Assembly: GCA_023418315.1 (NCBI GenBank)
Contig: JAEZZY010000057.1
Location: 1-64,000 of the forward strand
Length of the DNA stretch: 64,000 nucleotides
Reading direction: 5' to 3'
DNA from: Bacteroidota bacterium
GTDB taxonomy: Bacteria > Bacteroidota > Bacteroidia > Chitinophagales > Chitinophagaceae
Numbering within the stretch: position 1 is the first letter of the stretch; every line of letters starts with the position of its first letter. This document shows positions 50,595 to 60,667 of the stretch, one piece after another. Position numbers and translations under genes: made by a program. Below the pieces are notes generated by a model that searched no databases, was not told where the DNA came from, and saw nothing but the letters and a program-made list of their open reading frames with translations.

Positions 50595-50981
50595 ATGAAT
50601 TTCAAAATTGATACCAAAGATTTTTACACGGTTATTTCCCCAAATGTGCCCCATTTAGATGAAAATTTGACAGCATCCATAGAAAAAAAATGGACAGAAC
50701 TGCAACCCGAAGGAAACAACAGCCTTATCATAGACCTGCAAGACTGCAAAAGCTGCGCAGAAAACGTGATGGACGAAATGGCACGCATGCACGAGCGTTT
50801 TTACACAAACGAACAATCGCTGGTGTTTACCAACATGCAGCCACAAGTAAAAAAACAATTGCAACAACAGAAGTATTATGATACCATTAATGTAGCGCCT
50901 ACCCTGATAGAAGCCGTGGACATCATCAGCATGGAGCTTTTGCAACGCGATCTTTTAGGAGAAGATGAAGCTGCGGAATGA
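50595..50981 (+). CDS. STAS-like small protein
   Basis: 128 residues. The pattern FYTVISPNVPHLDENL.., NSLIIDLQDCKSCAENVMDEMARMHERFYTNEQSLVFTNMQPQVKKQLQ resembles a STAS (anti-sigma antagonist) fold, though the usual phospho-Ser site is not obvious. The C-terminus is acidic (LLGEDEAAE). It overlaps the RNase Z start by 4 bp (ATGA), so the two are coupled. Confidence 0.65.
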   Translation: MNFKIDTKDFYTVISPNVPHLDENLTASIEKKWTELQPEGNNSLIIDLQDCKSCAENVMDEMARMHERFYTNEQSLVFTNMQPQVKKQLQQQKYYDTINVAPTLIEAVDIISMELLQRDLLGEDEAAE

Positions 50982-51883
50982 TGCGTATTACCATTCTGGG
51001 AAATAATTCTGCATTGCCAGCCTATGGCAGGCATCCCACGGCGCAGGCTGTGGAAATAGAGGGTGAAACGCTGTTGATAGACTGCGGCGAAAGCACACAG
51101 ATACAAATGCAGCAATACGGAGTGCGGTGGAGGAAAATACACCACATATTCATCAGTCATATGCACGGGGATCATTACTTCGGTTTGCCGGGGTTGATCA
51201 ACAGCATGAGTCTGCTTGGAAGAACGGCACCCTTACATTTATACGCGCCTGAGGAATTAAAAGCAATTTTGGATGCCATCCTACAAGTAGCCGATACGGT
51301 GCTGAACTATGAAGTGCATTTTCACCCATTGCCCGCCGGCGATGCGCTGCTGGTAGAAGACAAATATTTTCGGGTAACGACCTTTCCTACAGAGCATCGC
51401 ATCCCTTGTCATGGATTTAAAATAGTACAGAAAACGAAGGGGCGAAAACTGCTTCCCGAAAAATGCAGGGAATATGCGGTGCCTGCTTATTTTTTTGAAA
51501 GGCTGAAAGCGGGAGAAGATTATGAACGCAAAGACGGTTTTATCGTGAAAAACGAATGGGTAACGGATAACGCACCTAAAGAAAAATCCTATGCTTACTG
51601 TGCCGATACGCTCTATACCGATTCTTTTATCCATCATATCAAAAATGTGGACTTGCTCTATCATGAATGTACTTATCTGGAAGAAAGCATAGGCAAGGCT
51701 GCGGCTCGTTTTCACAGCACGGCACGCCAGGCGGCTATGGTAGCCCGAAAAGCGAATGCGGGCAAGTTGCTCTTAGGGCATTATTCTTCCAAATACCGCG
51801 ATCCGGAATTGTTTCGAGAAGAAGCGGCAACGATTTTTTCGAATGTGGAAGCGAGCAGGGAAGGACTGAGCTATGAGGTATGA
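50978..51883 (+). CDS. rnz: Ribonuclease Z
   Basis: 301 residues, MBL fold. ILGNNSALPAYGRHPTAQ, SHMHGDHYFGLPGL (the HxHxDH site), TEHRIPCHGF, ADTLYTDSF, LYHECTYLE, FHSTARQAA and LLLGHYSSKYRD are diagnostic. It cuts the 3' trailer of tRNA precursors. The start overlaps the STAS-like gene by 4 bp. Confidence 0.96.
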   Translation: MMRITILGNNSALPAYGRHPTAQAVEIEGETLLIDCGESTQIQMQQYGVRWRKIHHIFISHMHGDHYFGLPGLINSMSLLGRTAPLHLYAPEELKAILDAILQVADTVLNYEVHFHPLPAGDALLVEDKYFRVTTFPTEHRIPCHGFKIVQKTKGRKLLPEKCREYAVPAYFFERLKAGEDYERKDGFIVKNEWVTDNAPKEKSYAYCADTLYTDSFIHHIKNVDLLYHECTYLEESIGKAAARFHSTARQAAMVARKANAGKLLLGHYSSKYRDPELFREEAATIFSNVEASREGLSYEV

Positions 51884-51895
51884 AAACGGTTTGCT

Positions 51896-52759
51896 TTACT
51901 CTTCTTCATGCACCTCATGTTTCTTAGGGAAATTAAAAAGAATAGAGCTGAGCACGGGTACAAAAAAGATAGCCAGGCTTAGGAAAGAGGTAATGTAATC
52001 TCCCCAAATCACCGGATGTTCTCCCGGTTGCAGGTCTTTTCCTTGTGATAACAGGCAAGGTTGCGGACCATCCATGAAGATGGCAAAAGAAGAACAAGGG
52101 TAAAAATGCGCGATAACGGCAAGCGTAAGTTTGGTACCTAAAATACCGATCACCAAATAAGCGCAGGTATTCAGAAATGGGTATTTTTCCATCAGCCGCA
52201 CAAAACCTTGGGCTACAAAGCGCATCGCGAGAATGCCTATAAACACGCCTAGCCATATGAGAATGATGTTTTTTGTATAAGCATTGGCTGCAATGACATT
52301 GTCTATAGAAAATGCCAAGTCCATAATTTCAACAAGAATGATGGTAGCCCAAAACGGACCAAAAGCACCCAGTGTCTTACGATACAGCCAGCTCTTGCGT
52401 TTTTCTTCTAGCTCTTGGGTAACGGTCAAATTCGTTTGCTTTTTCTTCCTAAAGAAAAAGTGCTTGACCGCAAGACCCAATAAATAAATACCGCCCAAGG
52501 GCTTGAACCACCATATCTTGATGAGCAACGCGGCAAATAAAAGGCAAATACCTCGGAATACATAGGCGCCGATAATGCCGTATTTTAACGCTTTTTTACG
52601 CTGGTCTTTAGGAAGATCCAGCACCATAGTGGCCAATACTGCGGCGTTATCCACCGACAATAAACTTTCTATCAGTATCAGATTCATCACCACCATCATG
52701 GCGGAGATGGGTTGTTCTGTAATTTGTTGTATTAAATCGGCAAAATGCACACCTACCAT
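51896..52759 (-). CDS. TerC-family integral membrane protein
   Basis: 287 residues with about seven transmembrane helices. TerC acidic motifs: ESLLSVDNAAVLATMV and EIMDLAFSIDNVIAA. The family includes Mn exporters and tellurite-resistance proteins; metal efflux is likely. The C-terminus is charged (KKHEVHEEE). No yybP-ykoY riboswitch was recognised in the short upstream region. Confidence 0.92.
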   Translation of the reverse strand: MVGVHFADLIQQITEQPISAMMVVMNLILIESLLSVDNAAVLATMVLDLPKDQRKKALKYGIIGAYVFRGICLLFAALLIKIWWFKPLGGIYLLGLAVKHFFFRKKKQTNLTVTQELEEKRKSWLYRKTLGAFGPFWATIILVEIMDLAFSIDNVIAANAYTKNIILIWLGVFIGILAMRFVAQGFVRLMEKYPFLNTCAYLVIGILGTKLTLAVIAHFYPCSSFAIFMDGPQPCLLSQGKDLQPGEHPVIWGDYITSFLSLAIFFVPVLSSILFNFPKKHEVHEEE

Positions 52760-52891
52760 AACAGCGAAAGTACACTATAAAACTACTCGGCGCGTCAGAC
52801 AAGTGCTCACCGCAGCGTTTTTTTTCTCCGTTATTTCCTTGGTCTTACCAACTGCAACGGGGGCTATTCTATAAAAATATTTTCTTTCTAT

Positions 52892-54859
52892 TTATTGCTT
52901 TACCAAGATTACGGAATACGCCTCCGTTCCGTTTTCTATTTTCAACTGATACATACCTGCGGGGTAATGCTCCGCATGAATAAGGGTTGTGCTTTTTACA
53001 GTCTTTTCCCTATAAAGCAGCTTCCCGTTAAGATGATACAACGATAAAGAGCTGTTTGCAGGCACATTGCCTATTGTCCATGCCTTGGTAGCAGGATTGG
53101 GATAAATGGAAATTCTTCTTTGCAATACATTACTGCTGTGTGTGAGCGTAAGGTCGCGGGCAGTGCCGAGGTCATAGTTCATCAACCAGTCGTTGGGGTC
53201 TATACTCATCCCGTTCATGGGTTTGTTCCAGATGAAATGATAATATTGCGTTGCATGTGCATTGTGCACTCGTATAACGGTGTCGCCTTGTGGGGAAGAT
53301 AATTTCAGCTCCAGCGGGGTATAAAACAAATTCACCGTGGCATTCGCCGTTACGGTTTGGTTCAATTTCACCACCACGGTATCTCCTATTTGATTCCAGG
53401 ATGCGGCGTAATACGGATAACCCTCGCTATAAACCCACTGATGAATGAATGTATCCAAATTGGTTTGTAGAAATTGAGCGGCCGAGTTTTTAAACTGATC
53501 GGTAGTAGCGGTGGCGTATTGGTATTGCTGTAAATAGTTTTTAAGCATATTGAAAAACCGTGCATCGTCATTTACCAAAAAACGCAAACTATGCACTACA
53601 CACGCTCCTTTGCTATAGGTAAGCCTCCCGTCGAATATCCTGCCGGGATTGGTGGTATCATCTACATACAACGTTCCCGCAGGGTTTTGCAATACTTCAT
53701 TTTGCTTTTTTTTGATCGAAGCCGTACGCCGCTGAATGCCGTAAAATTTTTCCATAAACAGCTCTTCGCTATAAGAAGCAAAACCCTCGTTTAGCCATAT
53801 ATCTTTCCAGGTGGCGCAGGTAACGAGGTCGCCAAACCATTGATGAAACAATTCATGTGCTGAAAGCAGGGTGCTGAAATTTCCTTGTGTGGTCATGGTC
53901 TGATGCTCCATACCGCCACCCAGCGGCGTCAGCATGTGTCCGTATTTTTCTTGCCAGAAGGGATAACGTCCTACAAGATCCGAAAAATATAAAATCATAT
54001 CCCCTACGGAGTCTATTTCGTTTTTCCAATATGGCAAGGTCTGCGGATTATCTCCATACACAAAATTTTGCACCAGCATCGAATCGGTGGAGTTGGGAAA
54101 ATGTACATAAAAAGAATAGTCGTTATAGGGCGCTACCGCAAAGGCTATTAAGTAATAGGAAATGGGAAGCCGGCTTTTCCATTCATAGCGGGAGAACCCA
54201 TCGGGCAATGCGGTTACATTTTCCAATATGCCGTTGGCACCGGCTTTTAAAGGATGGGGAACGGTAATCCAAATATCGGTAGAGTCAATTTTATCTTGCA
54301 AGGATTGTTTGCACGGCCACCAATCTTTTGAGTCGTAGGGTTCACTCATAGTATAGGTAACATCCGTACCCCAGCTTGGCGATTGATCTTGGCGAATGCC
54401 TGTGGATAGAAACTGAGAACCGCTCGCCGGCTGACCATGATAAAATACTTGGGCAGTGAAGAGCGCATTTTGCGGCAGGGCTATAGGCAATTGCACGCTG
54501 CGCACATGGCTGGCAGTGGTGGTGGCTGTCAGAAATTGACCGTTTATTTTTACCGAATCCACCGTAAGCTGATCTTCCAGTTCAAATACATAATGGGTAA
54601 GAGCGCCGGCAGTTACTTGTGCAGTGGTCGTTACATCGCCTATGATGTAAGTAGATTGATTGTCCACGGCTATGTTGATTTTTACATGCTGCACATCATA
54701 GTCGTTTTCGGCAGGATCGGCAACCGTGGTTTTAGCAGCAGTGAACAGTTTCTTTTTACCGGCGCTGCATTGCCCGGTAAGGTCATACTGGTGTTTGAGT
54801 TGTGCCGTTGCAAAAATACAGTGGAGCACAAATAGTATAGTGAGCGGGAAAAATTTCAT
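52892..54859 (-). CDS. M1-family aminopeptidase with T9SS sorting domain
   Basis: 655 residues from ATG 54859, which starts a signal peptide (MKFFPLTILFVLHCIFATAQ); the frame extends 63 bp further without one. M1 features: GGGMEHQTM (314-322), zinc site HELFHQWFGD (H335, E336, H339) and NEGFASYSEE (E358). The last 75 residues are a type A T9SS sorting domain (ISIYPNPATKAW...PAGMYQLKI..ILVKQ). An exported zinc peptidase at the cell surface or released. Confidence 0.94.
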   Translation of the reverse strand: MKFFPLTILFVLHCIFATAQLKHQYDLTGQCSAGKKKLFTAAKTTVADPAENDYDVQHVKINIAVDNQSTYIIGDVTTTAQVTAGALTHYVFELEDQLTVDSVKINGQFLTATTTASHVRSVQLPIALPQNALFTAQVFYHGQPASGSQFLSTGIRQDQSPSWGTDVTYTMSEPYDSKDWWPCKQSLQDKIDSTDIWITVPHPLKAGANGILENVTALPDGFSRYEWKSRLPISYYLIAFAVAPYNDYSFYVHFPNSTDSMLVQNFVYGDNPQTLPYWKNEIDSVGDMILYFSDLVGRYPFWQEKYGHMLTPLGGGMEHQTMTTQGNFSTLLSAHELFHQWFGDLVTCATWKDIWLNEGFASYSEELFMEKFYGIQRRTASIKKKQNEVLQNPAGTLYVDDTTNPGRIFDGRLTYSKGACVVHSLRFLVNDDARFFNMLKNYLQQYQYATATTDQFKNSAAQFLQTNLDTFIHQWVYSEGYPYYAASWNQIGDTVVVKLNQTVTANATVNLFYTPLELKLSSPQGDTVIRVHNAHATQYYHFIWNKPMNGMSIDPNDWLMNYDLGTARDLTLTHSSNVLQRRISIYPNPATKAWTIGNVPANSSLSLYHLNGKLLYREKTVKSTTLIHAEHYPAGMYQLKIENGTEAYSVILVKQ

Positions 54860-55071
54860 TAGATGGATTCGGAATCTGAGATAAAATGAATGGACGATTA
54901 CTATAGACACAAACTTAGGCAAAGTTTGGATGAGTAGTTAGCTCCCTTTTTAAAGTGATAATAAATTCCGTTCGTATCACTCTATCCTGCTTTACCTCTT
55001 TCTATAGGCGCTTCAATAGCCTAAAAATCCTTAGCTTGCATACTTCTTAAAAATAGTATAAACTAAATTTC

Positions 55072-56022
55072 ATGAAAAAAATTGCTTTACTTTTTTCCTC
55101 CTGTCTTTTAGGAACGGTGGCAAACGCACAACTTGCCAACGGCGGTATGGAAACCTGGCGGAGCTTCACTTCCAACACCACCGCGTTGGAAATACCCAAC
55201 GACTGGTTTGGCGGCGATTCTACCATCTATGCGCTCGCAGCTTCTTTCCCAATAACTCCGCAGCAAACGTTATTTAAAGAAACTACCGAAAAACATAGCG
55301 GAACTTATTCCGTAAAACTGACGACGGCGGATATTATGGGTGTAAAAGTGCCGGGGTTATTCGCAAATGCCAACCCTGTTATAGACCCTTCGGCGATGGC
55401 TACCGGTGATTTTTTTACCAACCTCGCTTATGAAGGCGGCGCCCTCGTGAACCAGCGCTATACTGCTATGGTGGCATGGGTAAAATACATTCCCACCGGA
55501 AATGATGTGGCTGCTCTTGAAATAAGGGCCATAAAAACCGGTGCTTCGGATTCGGTAATCGGAAAAGGCGTATTGTACCTGAATGCTACGCCTAATTTTA
55601 CCGAAACAACCGTACCGATAACCTATCAAGATGCTACAACCATTCCGGATAAAATAATCGTAACCTTCCTGAGTAGCGACCCTTCGGGTGAAAATGGTAC
55701 GACACCGGAAGCAGGCAGCACCCTCTATGTGGATGATGTTTCCCTAAGCACTGCCACTGGAATGAAAACGATTTTTACGCAATCGCAAATAGGCACGGTT
55801 TATCCCAACCCTGCTACTACTTCGTTGAATATTGCTGCGACTAATGCTCATGAGCTTTCTCTGCGTATTTTTAGTGCAACAGGGGCATTGATGAAGCAAA
55901 CCCAATTTAAAAATCAGACACAACTACCGCTGGGTGATTTCGCAGCCGGCATTTATTTCTACGAAATCAAGGATGTGCAAGACCGGAAAATGCAAAAAGG
56001 TTCTTTTTCGGTAGTAAACTAA
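55072..56022 (+). CDS. PCMD-like secreted protein with T9SS sorting domain
   Basis: 316 residues. Signal peptide ending VANA, then LANGGMETWRSF and WFGGDSTIYA, the start of the PCMD (putative carbohydrate-metabolism) type domain found in Bacteroidota. The C-terminal 75 residues are a T9SS domain (GTVYPNPATTSLNI..ATGALMKQ..FAAGIYFYEI). Surface or secreted; binding to glycans is only a suggestion. Confidence 0.85.
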   Translation: MKKIALLFSSCLLGTVANAQLANGGMETWRSFTSNTTALEIPNDWFGGDSTIYALAASFPITPQQTLFKETTEKHSGTYSVKLTTADIMGVKVPGLFANANPVIDPSAMATGDFFTNLAYEGGALVNQRYTAMVAWVKYIPTGNDVAALEIRAIKTGASDSVIGKGVLYLNATPNFTETTVPITYQDATTIPDKIIVTFLSSDPSGENGTTPEAGSTLYVDDVSLSTATGMKTIFTQSQIGTVYPNPATTSLNIAATNAHELSLRIFSATGALMKQTQFKNQTQLPLGDFAAGIYFYEIKDVQDRKMQKGSFSVVN

Positions 56023-56048
56023 TTTTTCTACTTCCTATATTTTCTTAA

Positions 56049-56081
56049 AAAAAGCGCGGCAATCTGTTGCGCTTTTTAATT
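56049..56081 (+). terminator. Terminator of the 55072 gene
   Basis: A 9-bp stem (AAAAAGCGC with GCGCTTTTT), 11-nt loop, then AT. Confidence 0.8.
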
Positions 56082-56144
56082 TCCCGGTGTGCTTAGGAAA
56101 GGTGTTTGTGCCTGTCTCGGCAGATGCGTACTTTAGTATAGCCT

Positions 56145-56639
56145 ATGGAGGTGCATCTGATTAAATACAAAACCTCGTTGAATAAAGATGAGCTGTCGTT
56201 TCTGAAACAAAAAGAAGCGAAAGACAGAAGGCAGCTTTATAATATAGCGCGTATGTTGCTGGTGTTTTGTTTTGTATGTCCTTTTGCAGGAGCTTGGGTA
56301 AAAGCATTGAAGGGAGATGAACTTGCTTTTTCTTATTTCTATTATTTCCTGGGCGTGGCTTTTCTACTGGTGTTTTCAGGGTCTGTACTTTACTGGACGT
56401 ATCGCCAGAATTTGTATAAAGTGCAGCAGGATATAAAACAGGCTACTAAAACCGTTGAGTCCGTAACCATCACCCGCAAGCAGTATATGCCTTCTACCGA
56501 TAGTTATTATTTTTATCTGGCTTCCGCCACAAAGCTAAGCATAGAAGTAAGCGAGAAAGACTTCAGAAGATTGGATAAGGGCGATGAAGTGCATATTGCT
56601 TATAGCTTTTACTCCAAAGAATATCTGGGTTATTTCTGA
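56145..56639 (+). CDS. Membrane protein of unknown function
   Basis: 164 residues. Two transmembrane helices (about 35-52 and 65-87) and a C-terminal cytoplasmic beta-rich region (VESVTITRKQYMPSTDSYYFYL, KGDEVHIAYSFYSKEYLGYF). No known family. Convergent with the nucleoside transporter. Confidence 0.65.
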   Translation: MEVHLIKYKTSLNKDELSFLKQKEAKDRRQLYNIARMLLVFCFVCPFAGAWVKALKGDELAFSYFYYFLGVAFLLVFSGSVLYWTYRQNLYKVQQDIKQATKTVESVTITRKQYMPSTDSYYFYLASATKLSIEVSEKDFRRLDKGDEVHIAYSFYSKEYLGYF

Positions 56640-56649
56640 TTTTTTTTAA

Positions 56650-57918
56650 TTACCCAAATAAGATGCCCGCTATAGCTGCGCTGAGGTAAGAAGCTAAGGT
56701 GCCGCATAGCAAGGCTTTCATGCCCAGTTGTGCCAGATCCGTCCGCCGCTGAGGTGCTAATGCGCCGATGCCGCCTATCTGCATTCCTACGCTGCTGAAG
56801 TTGGCAAAGCCGCATATCGCCACGGTTACGATTGTCAATCCTTTATCGGTATGTATGGGGATGGAATGATTGGTAAGGTTGCTGAACGCTACAAATTCAT
56901 TAACGGTTATTTTTTGACCCAAAAGCATTGCCGCGTTCGATACGTCTTGCGCAGGCACGCCCATAGCCCATGCAAAAGGGTAAAACAGTTTTGCAAAAAT
57001 ATAATTGAGGCTTAGCGTGAGGTTGGGGTCGAAAAAATGTCCTGCTTTCAGCAGCAACCAGTCTATCATCGCTATCAGTGCTATAAAACCGATCAACATG
57101 GCAATTACGTTCATCGCTATTTTAAAACCGTCTGCTGCGCCGTGGCTCACCGCATCTATCAAGTTGCTGTAGCTGCTTTTTACCTCCAGCTTCACGTTTG
57201 CCATCGTTTGCGATTCTTCTGTTTCGGGATAGACGATTTTGGAAATGACCAGTGCTCCGGGTGCCGCCATCAGGCTCGCAGCAATGAGGTGAGGAGTAAT
57301 ATCCATCCCAGCCCGCAGCCCCATATTGGCATACACAATCAAGATGCCGCCGGCAATACAAGCTAAGCTGCCGCTCATAGAGGCCAGCAATTCGCTGCGC
57401 GTCATCGTAGCCAGGTAAGGACGTATCAGTACTTGTGCTTCTATCTGCCCTACAAATGCGCTGGCTACATTGCTCAGCGCTTCGGCGCCGCTCACCCGCA
57501 TTACCCGGTTCATTGCCCGTGCAATGACCGATACGATGCGTTGCATCAAACCGATATGATAGGAAACTGCTACCAGCACACAAACGAGTATAATAGTGGC
57601 GGTAATATTAAATGCGAAGACAAACGTATCCGGCGTATTAAAATTGACTATATTTCCTGTAAAATCCACTGCGCCTACACCGCCGTAAACGAAATTGGCT
57701 CCCTGTTTGGCAAAGCCTTCTATTTTTTCCATTCCTTTTCCGAGAAATTGAAAAAAGCGATGAATGGCGGGTACTTTAAACACCAGGATTCCAATCATGA
57801 TTTGAAGGAAAAGTCCACTGCCTACCAGGCGCAGGTTTATCTTTTTCTTATTGTTGGAAAAAAGAAAAGCTATAGCCAGGATGAGGGCAATGCCTATAAG
57901 ACCTGTAAATCGGTGCAT
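56650..57918 (-). CDS. Concentrative nucleoside transporter (CNT/NupC family)
   Basis: 422 residues, about ten transmembrane helices. The CNT signature is present: AFVGQIEAQVLIRPYLATMTRSELLASMSGSLACIAGG and the C-terminal ICGFANFSSVGMQIGGIGALAPQRRTDLAQLGMKALLCGTLASYLSAAIAG. It imports nucleosides with H+ or Na+. Single gene. Confidence 0.94.
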   Translation of the reverse strand: MHRFTGLIGIALILAIAFLFSNNKKKINLRLVGSGLFLQIMIGILVFKVPAIHRFFQFLGKGMEKIEGFAKQGANFVYGGVGAVDFTGNIVNFNTPDTFVFAFNITATIILVCVLVAVSYHIGLMQRIVSVIARAMNRVMRVSGAEALSNVASAFVGQIEAQVLIRPYLATMTRSELLASMSGSLACIAGGILIVYANMGLRAGMDITPHLIAASLMAAPGALVISKIVYPETEESQTMANVKLEVKSSYSNLIDAVSHGAADGFKIAMNVIAMLIGFIALIAMIDWLLLKAGHFFDPNLTLSLNYIFAKLFYPFAWAMGVPAQDVSNAAMLLGQKITVNEFVAFSNLTNHSIPIHTDKGLTIVTVAICGFANFSSVGMQIGGIGALAPQRRTDLAQLGMKALLCGTLASYLSAAIAGILFG

Positions 57919-58092
57919 GGATAAATGTATGATGGAAAAATCAAAAATGCAATGCGAGTGAAAAATCAGAATCGTTTAATTTTATAATTCTCAGCGGGAG
58001 AAAAAGAAGAAAAAATATAGCCCGCAGATTTACGCTGAAATGTTTATAGCTTTCTGTCTGCGTTTATCTGATGTGCCACATAGGGAAATGCG

Positions 58093-59766
58093 TTATTGCT
58101 TAATCAGTTTCACCGTTTGCACCTGTCCGGCTGTTTGGATTTTTAAAAAATACAAGCCGCTTTTCAAATAAGAAGGCATATCTATGGAGTAGCGGGTAGT
58201 GCCGGCTTTTGTAGGCATCGTTTGCCGCATCAGTATGTTACCGGTGAGGTCGTAAAGGCTTATGATGGCGGTTTCGTTTACTGTGCTATGCAGGGTAAGG
58301 GAGATGTTTCCGGAAAACGGGTTGGGGGTAATGGTGGCGAAGTTGGTTTGGAGCGCGTCTATTTCTCTTACATTCAGCAGTGTAGCAGCCATGCAAAAAT
58401 CAGGAACGCCATAGCCCAGTTGTGGTGTAGGGTTGTTATAGACATGTCCTGTTTGTTGCAGCATATTGCGGATTTCATAGGGGTGCTTTCCGGGATTTCC
58501 TTGCAGCAGGCAAGCTGCGAAGCCCGCTATAGAAGGTGTAGCCGTAGAGGTGCCGCTTACGTAGCCTACATCCATATTCCACCGCATCACTGCCGCGGGG
58601 TCGCCCATGCCGCATACATTCGGTTTTATTGTTCCTGATGCGTTGGGTCCTTGTCCGGTGCTGCCAGCCGGGAGTTTACTTGCATTTACGTTGCCTACAG
58701 TAAGGGCGCTGTCGGCATCACCGGGCGAAAGCAATCCGTTCCCGCCTTCATTTCCCGCAGAAAGTACCATCAATATTCCCTTTTTCATAGCCATATTGGA
58801 TGCAATAGTCGCATTTACGGTTTTTCCGTCGAGCATAGGAGGGGTAATATCGGGGAAAGGGAGATTAAACGTATTGTAGCCCAGGGAAATGCTCATCACA
58901 TCGGCACCTATACTGTCTGCCCGTTCGATACCGGCTATAAGATTATCGGTTTCTATGGGCTGTTCAAATGCTGCATCTTCGGTAATGTACAGGGCATAAT
59001 CCGCCAGGGGGGCAGCGCCTACAAAATAATTGGGCAGATAGCCCGCCAGCACACTCAATACCTCCGTGCCATGAGCGGCAGAGCCAAAGATATAATTGGT
59101 GTCTCTTGCGATGTTGTAATGGTCTATAATTCTTCCTGAATGATAAAGGCTGTCAAAAGCCGGCCCGAAATCCACATAATTAAACCCATTGTCCAATACG
59201 GCTATGAGCATGTTTTCTCCTTTCCATCCTTTATCGTGCAGGCAATCTCCATTTACCATGCTCGTCTGATTCCAGGTAGCACCATAGTAAGCTGCACTGC
59301 CGGTAGTTTTTTGGACGATGGAAGGTGCGGGCATGTGTTCCTCGTTAAATTTATCCTCTATAGGGGATGAAGGTTTGTCATGAAGACCGGAGGGAAAATA
59401 ACCGACCCATTCCACACCTGTTACAAAAGGCTTGGTACGCAGTGTCTGTATCGTTGTAGAATCTTCTACGAGCAGTACACAACTGTTCAGCCATCGGGAG
59501 GTGGTATGAATGATGCCGGAGGTAGTCTGTTTTACACTATCCAGATAAGCGGGTGATACCGGCAAGTCGGAAGAGTCTATGGCAATATTGTATTTCGCTC
59601 TGCGGTCTAATGATTTTTGAGAAAGAAAACTCAGCGGTTGATGAATGTCTGCCGTGCCTGTTTTGTCTTTGAAGCCAATGCGGAAAGCGAACTGTGCGGG
59701 CTGTGCTTGCGCCGTCAGCACCATCATCCATAACCCTATACAAACACACCCAATCCTTCTGCTCAT
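58093..59766 (-). CDS. Subtilisin-like S8 peptidase with T9SS sorting domain
   Basis: 557 residues. Signal peptide ending AQA, a prodomain-like region to about 180, then the S8 triad: D192 (AVLDNGFNY), H232 (AAHGTEVLSVLAG) and S407 (GTSTATPSIAG), with oxyanion Asn in SAGNEGG. The C-terminal domain is a T9SS signal (TITPNPFSGNISL..LKSGLYFLKIQ..VKLIKQ). It starts 12 bp after the lipoprotein gene at 59779, so the two are one operon. Confidence 0.94.
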   Translation of the reverse strand: MSRRIGCVCIGLWMMVLTAQAQPAQFAFRIGFKDKTGTADIHQPLSFLSQKSLDRRAKYNIAIDSSDLPVSPAYLDSVKQTTSGIIHTTSRWLNSCVLLVEDSTTIQTLRTKPFVTGVEWVGYFPSGLHDKPSSPIEDKFNEEHMPAPSIVQKTTGSAAYYGATWNQTSMVNGDCLHDKGWKGENMLIAVLDNGFNYVDFGPAFDSLYHSGRIIDHYNIARDTNYIFGSAAHGTEVLSVLAGYLPNYFVGAAPLADYALYITEDAAFEQPIETDNLIAGIERADSIGADVMSISLGYNTFNLPFPDITPPMLDGKTVNATIASNMAMKKGILMVLSAGNEGGNGLLSPGDADSALTVGNVNASKLPAGSTGQGPNASGTIKPNVCGMGDPAAVMRWNMDVGYVSGTSTATPSIAGFAACLLQGNPGKHPYEIRNMLQQTGHVYNNPTPQLGYGVPDFCMAATLLNVREIDALQTNFATITPNPFSGNISLTLHSTVNETAIISLYDLTGNILMRQTMPTKAGTTRYSIDMPSYLKSGLYFLKIQTAGQVQTVKLIKQ

Positions 59767-59778
59767 AGGTAAGGCTTT

Positions 59779-60522
59779 TTAGTTGTGATCCAGCGCTTTC
59801 ATTACTACGCTGTAGCCCTGGCGGAAGGGAGTAGCCGTAGCGCCGGGCGTGTAGGTCCAGCGGGTTATTTCCCTATAAATCATTCCTACGCCTTGTGCAT
59901 ATACTTCTTTGGCGAATGTTTTTTCCGCATATTGGGTAGGTGCCAGTTCGGGGTTGCCGATGGTATCGTTCACCGCATTCACCGTTACGGTATTGTCAAA
60001 ATAGGCAAAGCCATTGGAGTAAGGCTCAGAGAATTTATCATAGTAATAATTCCATCCGTTGAAATAAGCGATGTCTTCATCCAGGTCGGTACGCATCAAT
60101 CTGTTTCCTTGCCAGGTGCCGCCATTGCTGATAGGGAAAATGAGCTTGACGAAGCGCATATTTTCTTCTACATATTCCAGAGTGGTTTCCGTAGGCGTTA
60201 CATAAATGGCGCGGTGTGCCGTCCATGCGGCAGAGTCATTGGGGCGAATGCCAGTAGAAATACGATAAGACAGTCTGGATTGCTCATCCCGAAACGTATC
60301 GGAAATCACCCATCGCATTTGAGAATGGTGCAATGTTCTCACGTCATATACATCATCCCAATAAATAGAATCCACATCAAAAATGATTTCCTTGCCTATA
60401 TGAAGCGGGAAGTAATTCTTGCTGTAATCGCCCATGAAAAGGTCTTTCTTTTTGGTACAAGACGAAAACGCCAGCAAAGATGAAAATGCAATAAATAATG
60501 CGGGTAACAATTTATTCTTCAT
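59779..60522 (-). CDS. Lipoprotein of unknown function
   Basis: 247 residues from ATG 60522 (MKNKLLPALFIAFSSLLAFSSC, lipobox FSSC). The mature domain is beta-rich with aromatic residues (KNYFPLHIGKEIIFDVDSIYWDD). It is the first gene of an operon with the S8 peptidase; whether it has a role with the peptidase is unknown. Confidence 0.8.
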   Translation of the reverse strand: MKNKLLPALFIAFSSLLAFSSCTKKKDLFMGDYSKNYFPLHIGKEIIFDVDSIYWDDVYDVRTLHHSQMRWVISDTFRDEQSRLSYRISTGIRPNDSAAWTAHRAIYVTPTETTLEYVEENMRFVKLIFPISNGGTWQGNRLMRTDLDEDIAYFNGWNYYYDKFSEPYSNGFAYFDNTVTVNAVNDTIGNPELAPTQYAEKTFAKEVYAQGVGMIYREITRWTYTPGATATPFRQGYSVVMKALDHN

Positions 60523-60667
60523 AGAAAACACCTAAAAGTAGTGGTGTAAATATAGTTAAAGAAACGAAAAACAATAGCATTTTATTACAAAGATGATGTT
60601 GCCTGCGTAGATAAATTCAGGAAATTTGACAGCGGGATGAATTTTCTTCACCTTTAAAATCATTTTT

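Noticed and set aside
52760..52891. yybP-ykoY manganese riboswitch upstream of the TerC gene
   Set aside because: The characteristic loop sequences could not be found and the predicted leader is too short.
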